Shown here one piece after another: positions 51,015 through 60,691 of a stretch of 64,000 nt of DNA. The notes under the pieces were generated by a model that ran no database searches, had not been told where the DNA came from, and saw only the letters and a list, made by a program, of their open reading frames with translations. This stretch comes from Sphaerotilus microaerophilus (GTDB taxonomy: Bacteria; Pseudomonadota; Gammaproteobacteria; Burkholderiales; Burkholderiaceae_C), in NCBI RefSeq assembly GCF_023734135.1, contig NZ_AP025730.1:5456001-5520000 (forward strand), in the 5' to 3' direction. Every line of letters starts with the position of its first letter. The stretch's first letter is position 1. A program made the position numbers and the translations under genes.

Positions 51015-51755
51015 ATGAGCATTGCGAACCCGAACGACCTGCTGCTCGATGTACGCAACCTCCACGCCGGCTACGGCCGCGCCGAGGTGCTGTCGGGCCT
51101 GAACCTGAAGCTGCCGCGCGGCTCGGTGGTCACCGTGATCGGCCCCAACGGCGCGGGCAAGTCCACCACGCTGAACGCGCTGATGGGCGTGCTGCCCTCA
51201 CGCGGCGAGATCACCTTCGACGGCCAGCCGCTGGCCAACGTCACGCTGGAAGAGCGCGTGATGATGGGCCTGGCGCTGGTGCCGGAAAAGCGCGAGCTGT
51301 TTTCCACCATGCCGGTGGAGGACAACCTGGTGCTGGGCGGCTACCGCCAGATGCGCGCCGGCAACGCCCAGTGGCGCGACCAGATCGACAAGGTTTACGA
51401 GCTGTTCCCGCGCCTGAAGGAGCGCCGCACGCAGCTGTCGGGCACGCTCTCGGGCGGCGAGCGCCAGATGCTGGCGGTAGGCCGTGCGCTGATGAGCCAG
51501 CCCAAGGTGCTGATGCTCGACGAGCCCAGCCTCGGCCTGGCGCCGCTGGTGGTGCGCGAGATCTTCCGCATCATCGAGCGGCTGCGCGAGACGGGCGTGT
51601 CGATCCTGCTGATCGAGCAGAACGCCCGCGCCGCGCTGGAGGTGGCCGACTACGGCTACGTGCTGGAGACCGGCGCGATCGGCCTGGAAGGGCCGGCGAA
51701 GGACCTGGCCGAGGATCCGCGCGTCATCGAGACTTACCTCGGCGCGAAAAAGTAA
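51015..51755 (+). CDS. livF: ABC transporter ATP-binding protein, LivF type
   Basis: A 246-residue ABC ATPase with Walker A GPNGAGKSTTLNALMG, signature LSGTLSGGERQMLAVGRALM and Walker B VLMLDEPSLGLAPLVV. It pairs with the LivG half of the preceding fusion to power the importer. It starts three bases after the fusion stop. It is followed by a 150-bp gap with repeat-like hairpins before the acyl-CoA dehydrogenase gene. Confidence 0.95.
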   Translation: MSIANPNDLLLDVRNLHAGYGRAEVLSGLNLKLPRGSVVTVIGPNGAGKSTTLNALMGVLPSRGEITFDGQPLANVTLEERVMMGLALVPEKRELFSTMPVEDNLVLGGYRQMRAGNAQWRDQIDKVYELFPRLKERRTQLSGTLSGGERQMLAVGRALMSQPKVLMLDEPSLGLAPLVVREIFRIIERLRETGVSILLIEQNARAALEVADYGYVLETGAIGLEGPAKDLAEDPRVIETYLGAKK

Positions 51756-51779
51756 CCCCCCGTTGCGGCTGACGCCGCT

Positions 51780-51825
51780 CCCCCCCAGGGGGGCGCCACC
51801 AGCGGACCGGCTGAGCCGGATCCGC
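51780..51825. repeat. REP-like pair of intergenic hairpins
   Basis: A C7-A-G6 hairpin (51780-51793) followed by GCGGACCGG-CTGAG-CCGGATCCGC with a bulged A (51802-51825). It sits between livF and the acyl-CoA dehydrogenase gene and has the look of a dispersed palindromic element; copies elsewhere were not seen in this window. Confidence 0.45.
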
Positions 51826-51905
51826 GGTGGCCGCTTGACGAACATCGAACCGCTGCGTTTGCCCCGGCCGCCGGTCCGGCAGCCGAGCCCAAAGGGAAGA
51901 ACCCC

Positions 51906-53687
51906 ATGAGCACGTACATCCCTCCGCTGGAGGACATGCAGTTCGTCATCGAGCAGGTGCTCGATGCCCCCGCCTCCTGGCGCGCGCAGCCCGCATTTGC
52001 CGAGCTGGACGGCGACATCGCCCGCGAGGTGCTGGAGCAGGCGGCGCGCTTCGCCACCGAGGTGCTGGTGCCGATCAACGGCCCGGGCGACAAGCAGGGC
52101 TGCCGCTGGAGCCCGGAGGGCGTAAAGACCCCCGACGGCTATCCGGCGGCCTGGAAGCAGTTCGTCGAGGGCGGCTGGCCCGCGCTGGCCTGTGACCCCG
52201 AGGTCGGCGGCCAGGGCCTGCCCAACCTGCTGAACGCGGCGCTGTTCGAGATGCTCTGCGCCAGCAACCACGGCTGGACGATGTACCCCGGCCTGCTGCA
52301 CGGCGCCTACGAGGCCATCAAGGCCACCGCGGTGGGCGAGATCCGCGAGCGCTACCTGCCCAAGGTGGTCAGCGGCGAGTGGTTGGCGACGATGAACCTC
52401 ACCGAGCCGGCCGCCGGCAGCGACCTGGGGCTGATCCGCAGCCGCGCCGAGCCGCTGGACCCGCGCCCGGACGGCAGCATCGCCAACGGCGACCGCATGG
52501 CCATCACCGGCAACAAGATCTTCATCTCCGGCGGCGACCAGGACATGACGGACAACATCGTCCACCTGGTGCTGGCCCGCCTGCCCGATGCGCCGGGTGG
52601 CACGAAGGGGCTGTCGCTGTTCCTGGTGCCCAAGTTCATGCCGGACGGCACCCGCAACAACGCCTGGTGCGACGGCATCGAGCACAAGATGGGCATCCAC
52701 GGCAGCGCCACCAGCCAGATGCGCTTCGAGCGAGCCGAGGGCTGGCTGCTGGGCGAGCCGCATGCCGGCCTGGCCGCCATGTTCCTGATGATGAACGCCG
52801 CGCGCCTGCACGTGGCGATGCAGGGCCTGGGCCACCTGGACGCCGCCACGCAGAAGGCGGTGCGCTACGCCCAGGAGCGCGTGCAGCTGCGCGCCCCGCT
52901 GCGCCCGGCAGACGTCCCCGCGGGTGGCGGCCCCGACCGCATCGAGTGGCACCCGGCCATGCGCCGCATCCTGCTGACGCTGCAGGCGCAGAGCGAGGGC
53001 GCACGCGTGCTGGCCTACTGGATCGGCGTGCTGCTCGATGAATCCGAGCACCATCCGGACGAGGCACGCCGCCGCCATTGCACGAACCTGGTCGCCCTGC
53101 TCACGCCCGTGGCCAAGGCCTTCCTGACCGACCTGGGGCACCGCGGCGCGGACGACGCGCTGGGCGTGTTCGGCGGCTACGGCTACGTGCACGAGTACGG
53201 CGTGGAGCAGCATGTGCGCGACAGCCGCATCGCGATGATCTACGAGGGCACCAACGAGATCCAGGCCATCGACCTGGTGATGCGCAAGCTGCTCGACTCG
53301 CCGCGGCGCAGCGACGCCCTGCTGGCCGAGATCGAGGCCGAGGCCGCTGCCTGTACCGCCGACGGCCTCGCGCTGGAGGCCGGAGCGCTGACGGCGCAGA
53401 TCGCCACCGTGCGCGGCGCGCTGGAAGCGCTGCAGGCCGCCCGCGCGGCTGACCCGGAAGCCCCGCTGCGCGTGGCCGACGACGTGCTGCACGGCCTGGG
53501 CCACACGATGCTGGCCTGGGCCTGGGCGCGCAGTTCGCGCTGCGCCCCGCGCCACGCCAGCCCGGCCCAGCGAGAGCGCAAACGCGAGGTGGCCCGCTTC
53601 GGCCTGCAATGGCTACTGCCTGCAGCGCAGTGGCGCTGGCAACGCGTGCAGGACTGGGCCCTGCCGCTGCCCTGGGTCCGCACGTGA
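51906..53687 (+). CDS. Acyl-CoA dehydrogenase with C-terminal domain
   Basis: A 593-residue flavoenzyme of the long ACAD subgroup. Core motifs are ATMNLTEPAAGSDLGLIRSR (FAD/substrate binding), KIFISGGDQDMTDNIVHLVL, GVFGGYGYVHEYGVEQHVRD and MIYEGTNEIQAIDLV, with the base in YEGTNE. The last 130 residues form the extra helical C-terminal domain. It would introduce the alpha-beta double bond in the imported acid's CoA thioester, the step before the crotonase. AAGGGAAGA precedes ATG 51906. Confidence 0.94.
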   Translation: MSTYIPPLEDMQFVIEQVLDAPASWRAQPAFAELDGDIAREVLEQAARFATEVLVPINGPGDKQGCRWSPEGVKTPDGYPAAWKQFVEGGWPALACDPEVGGQGLPNLLNAALFEMLCASNHGWTMYPGLLHGAYEAIKATAVGEIRERYLPKVVSGEWLATMNLTEPAAGSDLGLIRSRAEPLDPRPDGSIANGDRMAITGNKIFISGGDQDMTDNIVHLVLARLPDAPGGTKGLSLFLVPKFMPDGTRNNAWCDGIEHKMGIHGSATSQMRFERAEGWLLGEPHAGLAAMFLMMNAARLHVAMQGLGHLDAATQKAVRYAQERVQLRAPLRPADVPAGGGPDRIEWHPAMRRILLTLQAQSEGARVLAYWIGVLLDESEHHPDEARRRHCTNLVALLTPVAKAFLTDLGHRGADDALGVFGGYGYVHEYGVEQHVRDSRIAMIYEGTNEIQAIDLVMRKLLDSPRRSDALLAEIEAEAAACTADGLALEAGALTAQIATVRGALEALQAARAADPEAPLRVADDVLHGLGHTMLAWAWARSSRCAPRHASPAQRERKREVARFGLQWLLPAAQWRWQRVQDWALPLPWVRT

Positions 53688-54187
53688 GCGGCACCCCGCC
53701 CGAGACCCGGCGCCGCAGCCCGGCCGTCCGGGCCCAGGAGCTTGACGAGGGCGTGCTCGCCAGCGTGCTCGGCTACCACATCTCCCAGGCGGTGGTCACC
53801 ACCCTGGGGCTGTTTGCGCGGCACGTGGGCGAGCCGCTGGACCTGCGCCCGGTCGAGTTCTCCCTGCTGCTGCTGCTGCAGGCCAACGAGCAGGTCACGC
53901 CCAAGCAGTTGGCCCAGGCGCTGGCTCTGTCGGCCCCCAACCTGACCATCCTGCTGGACCGGCTGCAGGAGCGCGGCGTGATCGAGCGGGTGCGCTCGGA
54001 GGCCGACCGGCGCTCCCAGAACGTGCTGCTCACGCCCGCCGGGACCGAGCTGACGCAGCGCTGCATGGCGCTGTGCACCACGATGGAGCAGGACCTCGAC
54101 GGCTGCCTCAGCCCCGGCGAACACCTGCTGCTGATCGAGTTGCTGCAGAAGGTGATTCGCCACGGCCGGCACGGATCACACGGGTGA
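53684..54187 (+). CDS. MarR-family transcriptional regulator
   Basis: A 167-residue regulator. The winged helix is visible as QVTPKQLAQALALSAPNLTI, LLDRLQERGVIERVRS and EADRRSQNVLLTPAG. It starts with GTG inside the acyl-CoA dehydrogenase stop (GTGA overlap), so it is the last gene of the plus-strand catabolic operon and probably its local repressor. MarR proteins controlling hydroxycinnamate genes (FerC/CouR type) respond to CoA thioesters, which would fit the neighbouring ligase; ligand and operator here are unproven. Confidence 0.9.
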   Translation: MSGTPPETRRRSPAVRAQELDEGVLASVLGYHISQAVVTTLGLFARHVGEPLDLRPVEFSLLLLLQANEQVTPKQLAQALALSAPNLTILLDRLQERGVIERVRSEADRRSQNVLLTPAGTELTQRCMALCTTMEQDLDGCLSPGEHLLLIELLQKVIRHGRHGSHG

Positions 54188-54368
54188 CCACAGGTCAGCC
54201 GCGGTGAAATGGCCTGCGGCCAACCGATTTCTCTGGGCTTCAGCAACCGTCGACTCCGCCGATATTTCGATCTCAGTGGGCGTGGCGGGGATATCTCCTG
54301 GCCGACGCCACTGCCAGACCCGCCCAGGTGGGCGGATCTGCACCTGAAGTACTCCGAGGTGTCGCCCC

Positions 54369-55802
54369 ATGTCGCTGTCTGCCCTCCTGTCTGATCACGC
54401 CCTGGCGGGGGCGCGCCGCACCCACCAGGTGCCGTTGATCGCCGCCTGGATCTCCTGCTTCGTGGCCATCGGGCTCGGAATCCAGTCGGACAACCTGGCA
54501 CTCGGCCTGTTCGGCGGCCTGCTGCTGGCCGGCAGCTTCACCTTCATGGCCTGGGCCGCCCCGGCGTCGCGCGCCACGGCCACCTTCAGTGGCGTCGCCC
54601 TCATGTCGCTGGTCGGGCTGCACATCCACCTGGCCCGCGGCGCCACCGAGATCCACTTCGGCGTCTTCGCCCTGCTGGCGGCGCTGGTGGTCTACCGAGA
54701 CTGGCTGCCCATCGTCGTCGGGGCCGCGACCATCGCCACACACCACGCCAGCTTCCTGTGGTTGCAGCAAAGCGGCTTTGGCGTTTACTGCTTCACCCAG
54801 CCGACCTTCACGGAGCTGGTCAAGCACGCCTCCTACGTGGTGGTCGAGGGCGGCCTGCTGGTCTACCTGGCCGACCAGATGCGCCGCGACGAGCGTCGCT
54901 TCCTCGACGTGGAAGCCGTCGTCGATGCCGTGGTGATCAACGGCGATCAGGTGGACCTGGGCACGGTGGCTCGCCTGGAGGTGCGCGCCAGCCAGGCCCG
55001 CAAGCTGCAGGAACTGCTCACACGCATCCATGCATTGGTGGCGCGGCTGGGCGAGTCGATCGGCTCGATCACCCTCGCCACCCGCGAGATCGCCTCCGGC
55101 AACCAGGACCTGTCGGCCCGTACCGAGCAGACCGCCAGCTCACTGCAGCAGACCGCCAGCTCGATGGAGCAGCTCACCGGCACGGTGCACCAGACGGCCG
55201 ATTCGGCCCGCACCGCCAATCAGCTGGTCAGCTCGGCGTCCACGTCCGCCCAGCACGGCGGCGAGGTGGTGGCCCAGGTGGTCAGCAACATGGCCGACAT
55301 CACGGCCTCCAGCCGCAAGATCGCCGAGATCATCGGCGTGATCGACGGCATCGCCTTCCAGACCAACATCCTGGCGCTCAACGCCGCGGTGGAAGCCGCT
55401 CGTGCCGGCGAGCAGGGCCGTGGCTTCGCGGTGGTGGCCGGCGAGGTGCGCAACCTGGCCCAGCGCAGCGCCAACGCCGCCCGCGAGATCAAGAGCCTGA
55501 TCGGCGCCAGCGTCGAGCGGGTCGAGTCCGGCAGCCAGCTGGTGCAGCAGGCCGGCAGCGTGATGAGCGAGATCGTGGCGGGCGTGCAGCGCGTCACCGA
55601 CATCATCGGCGAGATCAGCGCCGCTGCCACCGAGCAGAGCAACGGCCTCGCGCAGGTCAACGGCGCGGTCACGCAGCTCGATCAGATGACGCAGCAGAAT
55701 GCGGCGCTGGTGGAGCAGAGCACCGCCGCAGCCGAGAGCCTGCGCGAGCAGGCCGAGCAGGTGCGCCAGCTCATCAGCCACTTCGAGCACGCCCGGGCCT
55801 GA
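54369..55802 (+). CDS. Methyl-accepting chemotaxis protein with membrane sensor domain
   Basis: A 477-residue chemoreceptor. The N-terminal 170 or so residues are about six closely spaced membrane helices with no large periplasmic domain, including conserved-looking histidines ([17 protein letters not shown] and [11 protein letters not shown]). The cytoplasmic signalling domain has the highly conserved hairpin tip [20 protein letters not shown] and [15 protein letters not shown]. No C-terminal CheR-binding pentapeptide is present. The topology suggests sensing of membrane, redox or metal state rather than a periplasmic ligand; that is inference. It is a single gene. Confidence 0.92.
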   Translation: MSLSALLSDHALAGARRTHQVPLIAAWISCFVAIGLGIQSDNLALGLFGGLLLAGSFTFMAWAAPASRATATFSGVALMSLVGLHIHLARGATEIHFGVFALLAALVVYRDWLPIVVGAATIATHHASFLWLQQSGFGVYCFTQPTFTELVKHASYVVVEGGLLVYLADQMRRDERRFLDVEAVVDAVVINGDQVDLGTVARLEVRASQARKLQELLTRIHALVARLGESIGSITLATREIASGNQDLSARTEQTASSLQQTASSMEQLTGTVHQTADSARTANQLVSSASTSAQHGGEVVAQVVSNMADITASSRKIAEIIGVIDGIAFQTNILALNAAVEAARAGEQGRGFAVVAGEVRNLAQRSANAAREIKSLIGASVERVESGSQLVQQAGSVMSEIVAGVQRVTDIIGEISAAATEQSNGLAQVNGAVTQLDQMTQQNAALVEQSTAAAESLREQAEQVRQLISHFEHARA

Positions 55803-55883
55803 TCGGCCAGGCACCCACCCGACCCCGAGCTCCCGCTTGCCGGCCCCTGTGGCCGGTCCTCCTTTGCCTCGCCGCCTGGCAGA

Positions 55884-56459
55884 TCAGGCTGCCAGGAAGT
55901 GCTCGCGGTAGTAGAGCAGCTCGTCGATGGACTCGTGGATGTCGGCCAGCGCGGTGTGCTTCTGCGCCTTCTTGAAGCCATCCATGATGCCGGGCTTCCA
56001 GCGCCGCGCCAGCTCCTTGAGCGTGGAGACATCCAGGTTGCGGTAGTGGAAGAAGTTCTCCAGCTCCGGCATGTAGTTGGCCATGAAGCGGCGGTCCTGG
56101 CAGATGCTGTTGCCGCACATCGGCGACTTGCGCGCGCTGACGTACTGCATCAGGAAGGCCTTGATCTGTGCCGTGGCGGCGGCCTCGTCGAGGGCCGAGG
56201 CACGCACGCGGTCGATCAGGCCGCTCTTGCCGTGGGTGCCCTTGTTCCAGGCGTCCATGCGATCGAGCACGGCGTCGCTCTGGTGCACCGCGATCACCGG
56301 GCCTTCCACGCGCACCTGCAACTGCGCATCGGTGACGACCACCGCGACCTCGATGATGCGGTCGGTGGCCGGCTCCAGGCCGGTCATCTCCATGTCCAGC
56401 CAGATCAGGTTCAGGTCGTTCTTGGCCAGCACGGCAGCGGGGGTCGCGGGTTCGGTCAT
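55884..56459 (-). CDS. orn: Oligoribonuclease
   Basis: A 191-residue 3'-to-5' exoribonuclease of the DEDDh family that degrades short RNA and pGpG. The first motif is [20 protein letters not shown] (D and E), the last [11 protein letters not shown] (H and D), and the [12 protein letters not shown] segment is diagnostic for Orn. The start at 56459 has GGAGA eight bases upstream; longer in-frame starts are not conserved. It is convergent with the chemoreceptor gene and divergent from the M48 protease gene. Confidence 0.97.
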   Translation of the reverse strand: MTEPATPAAVLAKNDLNLIWLDMEMTGLEPATDRIIEVAVVVTDAQLQVRVEGPVIAVHQSDAVLDRMDAWNKGTHGKSGLIDRVRASALDEAAATAQIKAFLMQYVSARKSPMCGNSICQDRRFMANYMPELENFFHYRNLDVSTLKELARRWKPGIMDGFKKAQKHTALADIHESIDELLYYREHFLAA

Positions 56460-56538
56460 CGGGTTCTCCAAACAACCCGGAATTCTCCCATGCAGCCCGG
56501 CCGCGGCGGGGCCGCGGGCCTTGGGGGACAATCCCGGC

Positions 56539-57804
56539 ATGAATTCCCTCACCGTCACGACCGTCTTTGCCACCGCCCTGGTGCTGATGCTGGGGCTGCG
56601 CATGTGGCTGATCGGCCGTCAGGTGCGCCACGTCGCCCGGCACCGCGCTGGCGTGCCCGCCGCCTTCGCCGGCACGGTGAGCCTGGAGGCCCACCAGAAG
56701 GCGGCCGACTACACCATCGCCAAGCAGCGCTTCGAGCTGGTGACCATCGCCTGGGGCGGCGCCGTGCTGCTGGGCTGGACCCTGCTGGGCGGGCTGGATG
56801 CGCTCAATGGCTGGCTGCGTGACGGGCTGCAGCCGCGCTGGGGCGACCTGGGCTACCAGCTCGGCCTGATGGTCGCCGTGAGCGTGATCGGCGCCGCGCT
56901 GGACCTGCCCTTCGACCTCTGGCGCACCTTCCGCCTGGAGCAGCGCTTCGGTTTCAACCGCATGACCTGGGGCCTGTGGCTGCGCGACCTGCTGATGGGC
57001 AGCCTGCTGGGTGCCCTGATTGGCCTGCCGCTGGCCGCGCTGATGCTCTGGCTGATGGCGGCGGCCGGCAGCCTGTGGTGGCTCTGGGCCTTCGGCGTGC
57101 TGGCCGGGTTCACATTGCTGATGCAGGTGCTCTACCCCACCGTCATCGCCCCGCTGTTCAACAAATTCCAGCCGCTCGCCGACGAGGGCCTGGCGGAGCG
57201 CGTCCGGGCCCTGATGCAGCGCTGCGGCTTCCGCGCGCAGGGCCTGTACGTGATGGACGGCAGCAAGCGCTCGGCGCATGCCAATGCCTACTTCACCGGC
57301 TTTGGCGCCAGCAAGCGGGTGGTGTTCTTCGACACCCTGCTCTCGCGCCTGTCGCCCGGGCAGGTCGAGGCGGTGCTCGCCCACGAACTCGGCCACTTCC
57401 ACCACCGCCACGTGCCCAAGCGCCTGGTGGCGGTGATGGGCGTGTGGCTGCTCAGCCTGGCCCTGCTGGGCTGGCTGATGAAGCAGCCGGCCTTCTACAC
57501 CGGCCTGGGCGTTCAGCCCAACCTGTTCGCCCCCAGCGATGCGCTGGCGCTGCTGCTGGTGGTGATGGCCGGGCCGGTGTTCGGCTTCTTCATCGGCCCG
57601 CTGACGGCCGCGGTGTCGCGCCGCCACGAGTTCGAGGCCGATGCCTACGCCTGCCGCCAGGCCGCGGCGGCCGACCTGCAGGCCGCGCTGCTCAAGCTCT
57701 ACGAGGACAACGCGTCGACCCTGACCCCCGATCCGCTGTACGTGCGCGTGTACTACTCGCACCCGCCGGCCAGCGAACGCCTTGCCGCCATGCAGGGCGC
57801 CTGA
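56539..57804 (+). CDS. M48 family metalloprotease (Ste24/CAAX protease type)
   Basis: A 421-residue membrane zinc protease. The zinc motif is [12 protein letters not shown] (HELGH) and the third ligand glutamate lies in [11 protein letters not shown]. Several membrane helices flank the active site, as in Ste24 homologs; [17 protein letters not shown] is a family marker. It probably degrades misfolded membrane or lipid-linked proteins; bacteria of this group lack classical CAAX prenylation, so the natural substrate is unknown. It ends one base before the rsgA start, so the two are cotranscribed. Confidence 0.93.
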   Translation: MNSLTVTTVFATALVLMLGLRMWLIGRQVRHVARHRAGVPAAFAGTVSLEAHQKAADYTIAKQRFELVTIAWGGAVLLGWTLLGGLDALNGWLRDGLQPRWGDLGYQLGLMVAVSVIGAALDLPFDLWRTFRLEQRFGFNRMTWGLWLRDLLMGSLLGALIGLPLAALMLWLMAAAGSLWWLWAFGVLAGFTLLMQVLYPTVIAPLFNKFQPLADEGLAERVRALMQRCGFRAQGLYVMDGSKRSAHANAYFTGFGASKRVVFFDTLLSRLSPGQVEAVLAHELGHFHHRHVPKRLVAVMGVWLLSLALLGWLMKQPAFYTGLGVQPNLFAPSDALALLLVVMAGPVFGFFIGPLTAAVSRRHEFEADAYACRQAAAADLQAALLKLYEDNASTLTPDPLYVRVYYSHPPASERLAAMQGA

Positions 57805-57805
57805 G

Positions 57806-58777
57806 GTGGCGCGCCCCATCGCCGCCGCGAAGGCCCGCGACCCCGCGCTCGACGTCGGCCTGGTCGTTGCCGGCCACGGCCGTCACTATGTCGTGCAGAC
57901 CCCGGAAGGCCGCGAGGTGCTCTGCCACCCGCGCGGCAAGAAGAGCGAGGTGGTGGTCGGCGACCGGGTCCGCTGGCAGCCCACCAACCAGCACGGCGAC
58001 GAGGGCGTGCTCGAAGGGCTGGAGCCGCGGCGCAACCTGCTCTATCGGCAGGACGAGTGGCGCACCAAGTCCTTCGCCGCCAACCTGGACCGCCTGCTGA
58101 TACTGGTCGCCAGCGAGCCGGTGTTCAGCGAGAGCCAGCTCGCGCGGGCGCTGATCGCCGCCGAGGAGGCCGGCATCGAAGCGCTCATCCTGCTCAACAA
58201 GGTGGATCTGGTCGAGCCGGCCCGCCTGGCCCGGGAGCGCCTGGCGCCCTACCGGGCGATGGGCTACGAAGTCCTGGAGGTGGCGCTGAAGTCCCGTGAC
58301 GCCCGCAGCGACCACGCCAGCGCGCAGTCCGATCACGCCCGTGCCCTGCTGGCCGGGCGCCTCGCCACCGGGGCCACCCTGGTGCTCGGGCCCTCGGGCA
58401 CCGGCAAGAGCACGCTGGTCAACCTGCTGGTGCCCGAAGCCGCCGCATTGACCGCCGAGATCTCCACCGCGCTGAACTCCGGGCGCCACACCACCACGCA
58501 CACGCGCTGGTACTGGCTGGATGCGGCCCGGCAGGCCGCGCTGATCGACTCGCCCGGCTTCCAGGAGTTCGGCCTGCAGCACATCGCACTGACTGAACTG
58601 GCGCGCTGGATGCCCGACCTGCGTCCACACCTGGGCGGCTGCCGCTTCCACAACTGCACCCACATCCATGAGCCCGGCTGCGCCGTGCGCGCCGCCCTGG
58701 CGCGCGGCGAGATCGCGCCCTCACGGCACCGGATCTACGAGGCCCTGCGAGAGGAACTCGGCCGAACGAAGTGGTGA
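57806..58777 (+). CDS. rsgA: RsgA, ribosome small subunit-dependent GTPase
   Basis: A 323-residue circularly permuted GTPase that checks 30S subunit maturation. An OB-fold N-terminus is followed by LLNKVDLVEPARL (G4 first), then GPSGTGKSTLVNLL (G1), GRHTTTHTRWYWL (switch) and DSPGFQEFGL (G3). The C-terminal zinc site is GGCRFHNCTHIHEPGCAV. GTG 57806 is the start that leaves a one-base gap after the protease gene. Length is normal. Confidence 0.95.
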   Translation: MARPIAAAKARDPALDVGLVVAGHGRHYVVQTPEGREVLCHPRGKKSEVVVGDRVRWQPTNQHGDEGVLEGLEPRRNLLYRQDEWRTKSFAANLDRLLILVASEPVFSESQLARALIAAEEAGIEALILLNKVDLVEPARLARERLAPYRAMGYEVLEVALKSRDARSDHASAQSDHARALLAGRLATGATLVLGPSGTGKSTLVNLLVPEAAALTAEISTALNSGRHTTTHTRWYWLDAARQAALIDSPGFQEFGLQHIALTELARWMPDLRPHLGGCRFHNCTHIHEPGCAVRAALARGEIAPSRHRIYEALREELGRTKW

Positions 58778-58790
58778 GGGCTCGCCCGGA

Positions 58791-59780
58791 TCAACCGAGC
58801 AGGTTGGCCAGCGACAGCAGCGCCAGCAGCAGCATCCACAGTACCACCGAGCGCCACACCAGCCCCACCACCGCGCGCAGGTGCGCCAGCTGGGGTGCAG
58901 GGCCTGGCGTGCTGCCCTCGGCCTGAGGGTCGGCAGACAGGCCGCCCGCCTCGAAGCTGCGCCCCCGGTCCGGCTGGATCTCCGGCGCCGGGGCACCGCC
59001 CAGGGCCACACCCACGGCACCGGCCGCTGCCGCCAGCAGCACCCCGTCGTTGCGCTGCGTCCACAGGCCGGCGTGGTTGCGCCAGCAGTCCACGGCCTCT
59101 TCGAAATTGCCGACCACTGCGAAGCCGGCCGCCGTCAAGCGCGCCGGCACATGGTCGATCACGGCGAAGGCCTGCTGCGAGCGGCGCATCAACCCAACGT
59201 TGGTGGGCGCCCCCAGCACATGGCTCTTGTAGGACCAATAGCGCGTGCAGAACTCGGCCAGGCGGTAGACCACCGCCCCGGTGGGCCCCAGCCCGAGGGC
59301 GGATCCCAGCACGAACCAGAAGAACACGCCGAACACGTGGCGGTGCGAGGCCAGCAGCGAGTGCTCGATGACATGGCGCAGCACCTCGGTGCGCGGCAGC
59401 TCGCTGGCATCGAGGTGGCGCCACTCCTGCAGCAGTGTGCGCGCGGCCTCCTCGTCACCCCGCTCCAGCGCCTCGCGGATGTCGGTGAAGTAGTGGCTGA
59501 ACTGGCGGAACCCCAGCGTCAGGTAGAGCACGACCAGGTTCCAAGCCAGCGCCAGCAGGAGGCTGAAATGGAACAGCAGCGCATAGACGCCCCAAACCAG
59601 TAGCGCGGGGACGATCAGGCTCACCGCCCAGACCACCCAGGCATGGTGCTCGCGGCCGGCGTCGAAGTTGCGCCCGGTCCACCGCACCCAAGCGATCAAG
59701 GCCTCGTGAATGGGATTGCCATGGGGAAGCGGCCGCAGTTGTTCGACAAACAGTGCCAGCAGGACCGCGAGAAAGCTCAT
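58791..59780 (-). CDS. CobD/CbiB-family membrane protein
   Basis: A 329-residue membrane protein with the CobD/CbiB/AmpE-type fold pattern: MSFLAVLLALFVEQLRPLPHGN at the start, HVIEHSLLASHRHVFGVFFW, VVYRLAEFCTRYWSYKS and DHVPARLTAAGFAVVGNFEE. True CobD adds aminopropanol to cobyrinic acid, but no cobalamin gene is nearby and this shorter type, common in betaproteobacteria beside a Nudix gene, may have another role such as cell-envelope signalling (AmpE-like). Convergent with rsgA, 13 bp apart. Confidence 0.82.
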   Translation of the reverse strand: MSFLAVLLALFVEQLRPLPHGNPIHEALIAWVRWTGRNFDAGREHHAWVVWAVSLIVPALLVWGVYALLFHFSLLLALAWNLVVLYLTLGFRQFSHYFTDIREALERGDEEAARTLLQEWRHLDASELPRTEVLRHVIEHSLLASHRHVFGVFFWFVLGSALGLGPTGAVVYRLAEFCTRYWSYKSHVLGAPTNVGLMRRSQQAFAVIDHVPARLTAAGFAVVGNFEEAVDCWRNHAGLWTQRNDGVLLAAAAGAVGVALGGAPAPEIQPDRGRSFEAGGLSADPQAEGSTPGPAPQLAHLRAVVGLVWRSVVLWMLLLALLSLANLLG

Positions 59781-59852
59781 GACGAGATGATACCGGCCAC
59801 ACCGCCACGTTCCGGACCCGTGTCCCGACCAGGACTGCGGGCCTTCGGACGT

Positions 59853-60590
59853 TCAGGCGGCCAGGAAGCGGTAGAGGTTACGCAACATGGCCGCGGTCGC
59901 GCCCCAGATGAAGTACTCGTCGGGCAGGACCGCGATGCTGCCAGCCCCCGCCGCACCGGTCGCGTGGCGAGAGGCTGCAGGCCAGGGCATGGACAGGAAA
60001 TGGCGCCGCACGCCGTCGGGCACATCGATCTCATGGCGCTGGTGGTGGGCCGGCGTCATCAGGAAATCCAGTGGCACCTCGAAGGCTTCAGCCACCTCGA
60101 AGGGGTCGAGCGCCAGCTCGAAGCCGGGTTCGACCAGCGCCACCACCGGCGTGACGTCATATGCAGTGATGGTCGTGTAGACAGGCAGCCGGCCGATCAC
60201 CTCGATGTGGCGGCGCGCCAGCCCGACCTCTTCCTCAGTCTCCCGCAGCGCAGTGGCCACGGGGTCGCCCAGTTCCTGCGGCTCGGCACGCCCGCCGGGA
60301 AAGCTGATCTGCCCGGCGTGGTCGTGAAGGTGATCGGTGCGCCGCGTCAGCAGCACGGTCAGGCCCTCAGGCCGCGCGACCAGGGGAACCAGCACCGACG
60401 CAGGCGTCGGGGCTCGATCCGACCAGCGGCCCCCATCACCCGGCAACTCCGGCACCCACGACGGCGGCGCCGCGAAGCGCTGGCGCAGCGCGGCCGGCAA
60501 CAGCCGCTCGGCGGCGACAGCGGGCAGGTGATCGTCACGCGCCACCACGGGCACGACACGAGGGTCACGGATCAAGGGCGCTCGGGACAT
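59853..60590 (-). CDS. CoA pyrophosphatase (NudL/YeaB-type Nudix hydrolase)
   Basis: A 245-residue Nudix enzyme. The Nudix box reads GGRAEPQELGDPVATALR then ETEEEVGL, preceded by LTRRTDHLHDHAGQISFPGG, the signature of CoA pyrophosphatases (NuCoA motif). It would cleave CoA or acyl-CoA into 3',5'-ADP and phosphopantetheine. The first 60 residues are an additional N-terminal region. Upstream is the rplS terminator; downstream is the CobD-like gene, 72 bp away on the same strand. Confidence 0.9.
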   Translation of the reverse strand: MSRAPLIRDPRVVPVVARDDHLPAVAAERLLPAALRQRFAAPPSWVPELPGDGGRWSDRAPTPASVLVPLVARPEGLTVLLTRRTDHLHDHAGQISFPGGRAEPQELGDPVATALRETEEEVGLARRHIEVIGRLPVYTTITAYDVTPVVALVEPGFELALDPFEVAEAFEVPLDFLMTPAHHQRHEIDVPDGVRRHFLSMPWPAASRHATGAAGAGSIAVLPDEYFIWGATAAMLRNLYRFLAA

Positions 60591-60613
60591 CGGTCGAGCA
60601 TAGGCGCAAATGC

Positions 60614-60637
60614 AAAAGGCCGCCCGGTGGGCGGCCT
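60614..60637 (-). terminator. Terminator of the rpsP-rimM-trmD-rplS operon
   Basis: Minus strand: 9-bp stem AGGCCGCCC / GGGCGGCCT with a 3-base loop, then TTTTGC. It lies 54 bp after the rplS stop. Confidence 0.85.
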
Positions 60638-60691
60638 CTCGGCTGTGACAAGACGCTTGGTCCTGCCGGGGGAAGCCCGTTCAGGCCAGCA

